DNA from: Ottelia alismoides
Taxonomy: Eukaryota > Streptophyta > Magnoliopsida > Alismatales > Hydrocharitaceae
Assembly: GCA_037367405.1 (NCBI GenBank)
Contig: JAZKJV010000156.1
Span: 682,001 to 746,000, forward strand
Direction of reading: 5' to 3'
Length of the DNA stretch: 64,000 nucleotides
Shown here: positions 57,064-64,000 of the stretch, piece by piece
Numbering within the stretch: position 1 is the stretch's first letter
Layout: each line of letters begins with the position of its first letter
The notes under the pieces: generated by a model
The model's database searches: none
Told to the model about the DNA's origin: nothing
Seen by the model: only the letters and a program-made list of their open reading frames with translations
Program-made: the position numbers and the translations under genes

Positions 57064-60000
57064 TGATGACCCAGAAATCGATGCGGTTAAGATGAAATAA
57101 ATTATCACAGGTCTTTGTTCTCAACCAATCAATTCGGTCAACGGAAAAAATGTACAAAACTACTTAAGAGAAAAATCAATCAATGAATAGAAATGTAAGT
57201 GGTCTTCGTTATTTAATTTTCCTGGTATAGCGACCAGGGTCGAACACAAGGAGCAAGATTGAAAAACTCAGTAGTCAAATTTTGAAAATAAAGGATATTT
57301 TTTGTGATTTTTTATTTGTATTTTTTTTAATTTTAAATAAGGAACAATATGCACAAGGGAATAAAAATACATGCACCACACTCTTTTTCTAATTTTCAGT
57401 TATATCAAAAATGTTCAAAAAAATCCAAAGAAAATGTCTTTGTGTTTTATATGTTTTAAAATTTTGGTAATTTTTATAGAATTTTTAGACGTTTTTGTAT
57501 TTTTTAAAATTCGAACAGTTCTCATAATACAAAACAATGCATAACCTGGAGTAATTTGCAACTTAAAATTTATTTAAGTTCCCAAAACAACTGGAAATTA
57601 ATTTTTATGATAGATTATAGACAAATATCTACACAAAGGAACTGAAATCACAATTTTTAGATTTTCTACAATTTTTCGAAGATTTTTAGTATTTTGTATA
57701 TTTTTTGGTTTTAAAAATAGTTAATGCACAAATTTTGGAAAGAAAATTAAAGATAATAAAATATACCCAATCTATTTTTTTGGAATTTTAGAGCAAGATT
57801 GATATTTTATGTATTTTAGAAATTCAAATAGAGAAAAAGATACTGTTTTTTTAAATATAAAATAAAATGGGATGAAATTCATATACAATGACGTTGCACA
57901 CAGCATGAGTATATACAATTTTTTTTTAAATTTTTGGTTCACAAATAACATTTATTCTGATAAGCAAAACATACAATTTACAAGTATGAAAATAAAGGAC
58001 TGAAATGCAATTTATTAATATTTTTGCAATTAAAAATAACAAGAAATAAATGGAGGAAGGAAATTGCAAATTACTCAAGAGGGGCATGTGGTGCACGTGC
58101 TTGCCAGGAGAACACGAGCTGTTTTGCAAATTTTTAGAAACCTCTAGGGATGCCTTTGTAATTTACCCAAATTTTTTTTATTTTTTAAAAATCCCTAGGG
58201 TTCCTCTTATTCACGCTTCTTCTCCAATACCCAAGGGGGAAGAGGTCGCCACCCGCCTTATTCAAATCTGCGGTGGGGCAGCGCGGGCACAACGGAAGGT
58301 CGACGCGGAGGGCTGGCAGGCCGCGAACGCCGGGCGGACGAATCTGTTGATGGAGGCAGTGTGGAGCACCGTCTGTGAGCGACGGGCGACGCGGTTCCGC
58401 TCGTGGACGGTGGAGGAGGCTGCGCCTGCTGCAGGCTCGCTGGTCGACGGACGGGGGCGAAGAGTACAGCTGGTGGTCGGGGGGTGGCCGACGTGGAGAG
58501 GCATGAGGACGGTAGACACACAGGCCGACGGAGCTCGTCCTTCCCCTGCATGGATGTTGGCGGCTGGCGTACAGCAGGAGGGAGGTCATGGTAGTTGGGT
58601 CTCAAGAGCGAAACGGCTGGCGCGGGCTGGAAGGACCGGCCGCACAGACGGTTGGCAAACGTGCTTGCGCGATCGGTGGCGCGGGGCTGTCGGTGGCTCT
58701 GCGGCAGGCAATAGGGGGTGGCGGCCCTGCCGACTGCTGTAATTTTTTTGTTTTTTCTTTTATTTTTTATATGTAAATAGAAATAAAAAAAGTTTTTTTT
58801 AAATAGAACTATAAACACAAACATAAGAAAAAAATGTTTTATATTTTTTATATTTTTTAATTTTCCTGCAAAATAAATGTTAGGAAAAGAAATAAATTTG
58901 ATTTATAAATATATATTATTTTTAAACAAATGAGGATACAATCAGACGGCTCGATCCAAGAAAAAGAAAAAAAGAAAAAAAGTATGTGGATGCAGATCCG
59001 CGAAATGGAAGATAAATCCGAGTTTCCAGTCACCGTGAACGATCGAAGTTGAGTGGTCGTGTGAGGTAGAATAGGAACGTGTAGAGATTGAGATGTGAGA
59101 TGAAAAATCGGTGTCAGATTGGATTGGAAAAATTTTTATGATGAAAACCATGGATCTAAAATCTACAACGTAGATGAAAATAAAAACTATGCTACGATTA
59201 CTCTAGAGAAATGATAGAAAAATTGGATCTAACTGAGGGAGGCGGGTGCCGTGATGGCCTCGACGATAACCAATCCGCTGTCACCGGACGACTCAGGGGC
59301 TGGGCTTCTCTACCTACCGATGAGACCTCGGGATTGAGGCTCCTTCTCCACCAAAGATTGATCAAAGGAAAAATGAAGGAGGAGGAGCTCAGTAAAAAGA
59401 AGAAGAAAAATCAAAAAGGAAAATATGGAAAATAAGGAATGTGTTTACTGGTTAAATAAATAAATAAATTAATTAAAAATGAAATTCGGAATTAAATAAA
59501 ATAATTAAAAAAATTAATTTACAAAAATTAATAAGCCACCGTAATGATGGCTATTCGAGGCATAAAATTAAATGTTTATATACAAGGTAAGTTTTCAAAT
59601 CAAATAAATGAATAAATTAAATAATTAAATCCAAATTTAATAATTATATTAATTTCATTAATTAATGTTAGATATTGGTGATTTTTATGTAAGGAAATTA
59701 GTTGTATACAAGTACTATATAAATATAATACAATATATACATGTACAAATAAGGAATTTATTTTAAATAATTTTATAAATTTTATTTTATATATTTTACT
59801 TTTTACTTTTTATTTTTATTTTTAATAGTGATAATGTATAAAAAATAAATATGAATAAATATCTACAATAAGTAAGTAGTAAAATTAAACAAACCATCCC
59901 AGATAACCGACTTTTCAACCATAATTCCAAAATTTTTGAAACAATAGCCATTTGAAAGGTAATTTAATTTAAAGTACAATGGAAGTGAATTTGATTCAAT

Positions 60001-60542
60001 TTGAGTTTGTGTGGAGCCGAATTGGTCTTTCAATTATCGCTTTACGACTTTTTCTGAGTGTGATTATTTGTAACTTGTACATTGTTTTAATTTGAAATTA
60101 TTTTTAGTATTTACAAAACATTTTTATTTACAACTTTTATTTAGAAAAATATTTGATTTGAGGTCAATTTATGTACAAATAAAATAGTGTAAGTTTTGTA
60201 CAAATTTACAAGGAAAAATATTTACAAATTATTTTTGGATTTTTGAATTAAAAACCCTTTCTCCCCCTACTTTATTCCTGATCGATCAGGTCAAGTCTTG
60301 ACCTTCTCTCTGTGTTCGGACTAGTCTGCATTTATTTCATAAATACATCCTTTCTTTTTCCTTTTCTTTTATTTTTCTTTTCTTCTTTATTCTTTAATTT
60401 TCAATATAAAGAGTGTTAAAAATGCATATTTAAAAGACATGCAAAATATCCACTAATTTCATGAAATTAGTGGTTTACATGTATTTGACTAAAAAATAAA
60501 GTTAAAATAAAAGAATAAAGACAATGAATCATGGATCCATCA
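57064..60542 (-). repeat. Element D 3' LTR (3.5 kb)
   Basis: On the minus strand it runs from TGATGGATCCATGATTC (60542) to GGGTCATCA (57064). It has the GTCGAACACAAGGAG block near its end (57228 on the plus strand) and a GC-rich block (58190-58740) between AT-rich arms. Long open frames in that block (up to 230 codons, on both strands) are a result of base composition. The start and GC-rich part match LTR G. Confidence 0.8.
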
Positions 60543-60560
60543 TTCCCGTATACTTTACCT
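60543..60560 (-). other. Polypurine tract of element D
   Basis: Minus strand GGTAAAGTATACGGGAA, one base different from element B in the core (TATACGGG against TATAGGGG). Confidence 0.75.
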
Positions 60561-60899
60561 TTGCTAGTCCCTTAGCAAACACTTATTTTGGAAAATATGT
60601 GAAAACAAAAATAAAGAAAAGAAAAGGAAAGAAATTAGAATAATGTTGACTTTTAAACTTTATCTTCATAAAATTGTAGTATGGAGCTCTATTGGACCTT
60701 TGGATTATTAGTGTGGCGGAACCTTAGTGGGAAATGGATTAAAAACCTAATAGCCTCTAAGTTCCACAAGACTCCTATTCAGGTCTCCTCAACAGTTAGG
60801 TCAGAACAAGTCTACTTACCCAAATTCTTATGACTATGAATCTTTACTTGTACGGTGTAAGGGAAATATAGCTCCTCAACTCAAAAGTAGCAAAGAAAC
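60561..60899 (-). other. Element D 3' end of untranslated region
   Basis: Non-coding on inspection; corresponds to 52662-52991 of C. Confidence 0.45.
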
Positions 60900-61272
60900 A
60901 ACCTCTCTCAACAAGGTAACTCTAGTCCCTCGGTCTCGCAACTCTTTCCTCAAGGAGCGAGGATATTCCTTTCTAAGTTCAAGTATAACCAACTCAAGAA
61001 GAGGGGTTGGAGAAGAGAATGGACGGTAACCAATGTAGCTACCTATCCTTGGATGCATGACAGTGTAGCCAAGTCATCCCCTGCAAGCTTACAAACATTT
61101 GACTTTGAAGCTCTTATTCTTCTTTTTTTTCACTTGTATATACACTCTGGCATGCATTTTACTTTTCAATAAGGACTGTCCACTTTTTGAGACTGCATTT
61201 TTTTGAAAATATATACATGTACATAAGGAGTTTTTCCTCTTGAGCCAGTAGACTATCCCTCTTTTGAAGCAT
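60900..61272 (-). pseudogene. Uncharacterised small ORF between pol and 3' LTR of element D
   Basis: Minus strand, ATG at 61272: MLQKRDSLLAQEEKLLMYMY is the opening, almost the same as element C. The open frame ends at 61159 (37 codons) after an A-run length change. Beyond that the match to C continues in shifted frames: GACTTGGCTACACTG (about 61065), then the segment corresponding to VHSFL and LNLE, and GAGGAAAGAGTT (about 60950). Decayed here, but nucleotide similarity to C stays high over the whole stretch. Confidence 0.5.
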
Positions 61273-62565
61273 TATAGCAACCCCACAGCATCCTGTCCTT
61301 AGACCTCAACATCACTAGACCAGGTTGAGATGCACTTCCCTCCCTAGAGGAGGACGAGAGGTTCCACCTAGATGTACTACCCTCGTATGCTACCCGAAGC
61401 TAAAAGATTCTGCCCCCTCACTACCTCCTCCATGAAGAGCTACGGGTAGAGTGCTTGTCCAAGGTAAGCACGGTCTGAAAGAATCATGCATGTGTTGTTA
61501 AATATTCTACTTAGACTAATCAAGATGACATGTGAACATAGTCTTATGGACTCAAAGAATTAAGTCACTAGGACCTGAAAAGTCTTAACTCCAAATCTTA
61601 TAAGGTTCCTCTAAAATTAAGTGGCTTAAGGTCCAACTAAGATCCATTCTTAAATTTTATTCCAGACTTAGTTTAAATGTCAACATTATCCTGAAAAATG
61701 CACATGCTAATGCAAGAAATATGTACAATGTAAAGAAAAGAAAGAAAAATCTTTTTGTGAAATAATTTTTTAATTTTGAACTTTTTATGGATTTTTTCGA
61801 AAGAAAAAGGAAAAATGATGCACATGCAAAAAGAGTTTTTTTATGCAATTTTTTATAGACTTTTGGTTTTTGTACTTTTTTCTTTTATTTTTTTTATAAA
61901 CAAATGGTTAGTAATATATACAATTATATGAATTTTTTTTAATAAGGGTAAGGGATGAGATACATATATTTACACAGGAGAGTAAATTATTTACAAGAAT
62001 CAGGTAAAAAGATGTACAACTTGAGTAATTTATACTGGTATATACATATAGTTGGATTATTTTGTGTGTGATGCATATATTCCTCAAACTTATTTGAGAC
62101 TAATTTTACAAATAATTTTGAAGACTATAGTCCAAAATAATTTTCAAACATTTTTACAAACATTTACATACATTTAAAAACAATTTTGCAAACACTTTTC
62201 AAATAGTATATATAGATTTTTCAACCATTTTCAAAACATTCACAAATAGTTTTACAAAATAATTTATTTCACACAAAGAAAAGAAAGATTTTGACAAAAC
62301 AAAATATTTTACAAAGGTTGAAAATATTTTTCAAATAGTTTTCAGAAAAATTTTCAAATAGATTTTCAAACTACTTTCAAAATATTTTTTAAAATATTAT
62401 AACCTGACTTATTAATCAGTATATACAAAAAGAAATTGAGGAAATATCTGCATCTTTTTATTAGTTGGTTTTACTGAATTTTACAAGTATTTATACAATA
62501 TTTTAACCATATTAAAAATATGAAAGCAAGAGTTATGGCTAAAATATATATGCAATATATACCAC
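61273..62565 (-). other. Element D 3' untranslated region
   Basis: No gene is recognised. 62060-62400 is rich in ACATTTTCAAA-type words, as in A (11550-11830). The TATATATGCATAT/GCCATAACTC block next to the array is the shared one. Confidence 0.45.
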
Positions 62566-62918
62566 ACCCCCTATACTTAGCTCGAATTATGTCCTCATAG
62601 TGATCAAAGAGCTGCAAAGGAAGACATAACTCGTGTTGAGTATTGGGAAGTGAAAAGAATACTACACTACAATGACGAATAAAAGAATAAAATTAATAGA
62701 AGTCGGTGATCCCCCTATACTTAGGATCAAGAAATCCTAAGAATAGAAGACTGTACACACGAGGAAACTGAGGGTTAGAATGTACAGTGTTACCTCCCCT
62801 ATACCTAGGGTTCAATATCCCTAAGTATAGGCAACAAAATTGAGGTAAAAAGAATCAAAAGAATAATCGCAAGTCTGACACTCCCTATACTTAGGGTAAA
62901 GTGCACCCTAAGTATAGC
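62566..62918 (-). repeat. Hairpin/polypurine-like array of element D
   Basis: Four units on the minus strand: 62918-62882 (CTATACTTAGGGTG ... ACCCTAAGTATAG), 62831-62794, 62745-62711 (ATTCTTAGGAT ... ATCCTAAGTATAG then GGGG) and 62600-62566 (CTATGAGGACATAA ... CTAAGTATAGGGGG). Stem bases again change in pairs (GGGT/ACCC, GGAT/ATCC). Confidence 0.82.
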
Positions 62919-63116
62919 ATAATCATGAGATGAAGATGGGACGTTTAGACAGAAAGAATGAATGATATGGACAGAATGATCTAGACAAGTAAAACAATGT
63001 TGAGGTGCCTCTCAACAAGCGCTAGAGTTTACGCCCCTAGCTGGGCGCAAAGGCTAGGACAATGTTGTATCAAGGTTCAAGACAACATATGTAATGCGAA
63101 TATTGTACTGCTGTTG
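62919..63116 (-). other. Spacer between acidic ORF and hairpin array
   Basis: Short non-coding stretch of element D with nothing recognised. Confidence 0.4.
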
Positions 63117-63953
63117 TCATCTTGGTGGGAGAACAACAACAGACTCATGATGGTCAAAAGAGACACCCGAATATGCACTCAAGTGGGTGTCGGCTACCGG
63201 GAAAAGAGAAGAAGATGTATGATCATACTCCTGTAGCACAAAAGAAATCATCGGCTCAATGTCTGAAAGGAGTGACTGAATGGAGCCAAAGAAATCGAAC
63301 GTGGAGAAGGAAGGATCTATCAGGGAATCCTCTACGTCAATCACTATCTCGAATAGATAAGGAAGATCAAGATCAAGAAACACTCTATAAAAATTGATAA
63401 CCGATGTTTATAGGGTAGCGAAATCAGAATCAACATCGAGTACTTCGAAGATCGGGTCATCCTCGTGAGGGTTGTCGAGGAGAGAATAATCAAACTCAGA
63501 GAAATCAGAACTAACCGATGGCTCAGTCTCATGATCCGACAGATCAGAATCACATCCAGGCAGTGAAACCGAGTACAAGGGACATAATGCATCCTCCCGT
63601 AGATAACCCTCGGGGAGTGATGCAGGCTCGTCGGTAAAAGATGGAGAATCAGATCGTGATTGGGGATCTACGCTGTTGTCAAACACCAAGTTCTTGCACC
63701 AAAGTAACTCATCAGCTGTAAACAACATCTGAACAACCTCGAGTCATGGCATGTCGATAGTCAACAATGCGGAAGCAGTAAACATCTCAAGATCTGATCC
63801 TCGAACTGCGGCAATGCTGTCAATCATCATGTCCTCCAAAAATATATTGACCTCATCAAATGGGAGGACACACGGTTCAAAGACGAGACTATCTAAGCTT
63901 GTCAAACCAAAATGGTGTCCCTTATCAATCTCTTTATGCTGAAATGGATCCAA
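63117..63953 (-). pseudogene. Acidic Ser/Asp/Glu-rich ORF of element D
   Basis: One minus-strand frame of 279 codons with only two stops (63744-63746 and 63408-63410), continuing from an ATG at 63953 and possibly from beyond the window. Composition is strongly acidic: DSDLSDHETEPSVSSDFSEF and NPHEDDPIFEVLDVDSD are typical. There is no recognised domain, zinc motif or membrane segment. It stands where integrase is found in B and C. The closest parallel in the window is the acidic linker between protease and RT (24480-25060 in B, 47830-48240 in C). A pol deletion could have joined that linker to the 3' region. It may also be a separate accessory protein. Confidence 0.45.
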
Positions 63954-64000
63954 ATGTGTATCTGAATCTGAGAAGATCCTCTGAAGAATGGATATTGAAT

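Larger units (their letters stand above)
57064..64000 (-). mobile_element. Element D: reverse-strand Athila-type retrotransposon, 3' part
   Basis: On the minus strand: acidic ORF region, hairpin array, small 3' ORF, polypurine tract and 3' LTR. The rest lies beyond the window. The tract and its flank (CTAGCAAAGGTAAAGTATA) are nearly identical to element B, and the LTR matches G. No RT, RNase H or integrase is present between 60543 and 64000, although integrase should adjoin the hairpin array as in B and C. D may therefore be a pol-deleted copy. Confidence 0.8.

Noticed and set aside
58050..58824. Open frames of 230 codons (plus) and 188 codons (minus) in a GC-rich block
   Set aside because: They overlap on both strands inside the GC-rich part of LTR D, have Arg/Gly/Pro/Ala-biased composition, no domain, and are not kept in the matching part of LTR G (21250-21620).
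1..64000. CRISPR arrays, bacterial operons, rRNA genes, intact tRNA genes
   Set aside because: None seen. The tRNA-Asp-like words are 18-nt primer-binding sites at LTR ends, not tRNA genes.

Overview
This is plant nuclear DNA, most likely from a monocot with a large, repeat-rich genome. The evidence is one intron-containing plant peptide-hormone gene, several layers of Ty3/Gypsy LTR retrotransposons of the Athila type (tRNA-Asp-type primer sites, Athila-like gag and pol order), a Tourist-like MITE and a copia remnant. There are no operons, bacterial signals or CRISPR arrays. The species cannot be named from the window.

Layout. 1-3650: about 160-bp satellite-like units, a decayed chromovirus-like gag, and a direct repeat on either side of that gag. 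3653-15110: element A, an Athila-type derivative without pol. Its 5' LTR is split by a complete reverse-strand solo LTR (F, 5487-9105, target duplication ACAAC). Its 3' LTR breaks off at about 15110 and runs straight into the truncated 5' LTR of element B. 15111-33939: element B, with recognisable but stop-ridden gag, protease, RT, RNase H and integrase. Its gag is split by a partial LTR (G, 19132-21621), and G carries a fragment of a mitochondrial-plasmid-type DNA polymerase. 33940-37650: the only gene-bearing island, with a phytosulfokine precursor gene (35022-35331), a 115-bp MITE and a copia RNase H relic. 37656-39417: a chromovirus-like LTR with internal 160-bp tandem repeats. 39418-57063: a reverse-strand LTR fragment (E) split by element C (39634-56755), a complete 17.1-kb Athila-type element with 3.7-kb LTRs, a primer-binding site, a polypurine tract and a 5-bp target duplication (GCTGC). 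57064-64000: reverse-strand element D (3' LTR and 3' internal region), which runs off the window.

The retroelements share parts that ordinary annotation would miss. All four internal regions carry three to five short hairpins, each ending in a polypurine-tract-like AAGTATAGGGG. The hairpin arms vary in a compensated way. B, C and D share a small ORF between integrase and the 3' LTR that I do not recognise. The leader of C has three tandem hairpins with UNCG tetraloops. The phytosulfokine gene encodes YIYTR where the hormone is normally YIYTQ. All pol genes here carry stops or frameshifts, so none of these copies looks autonomous now. Similarities between copies were judged by eye, not by computed alignment.
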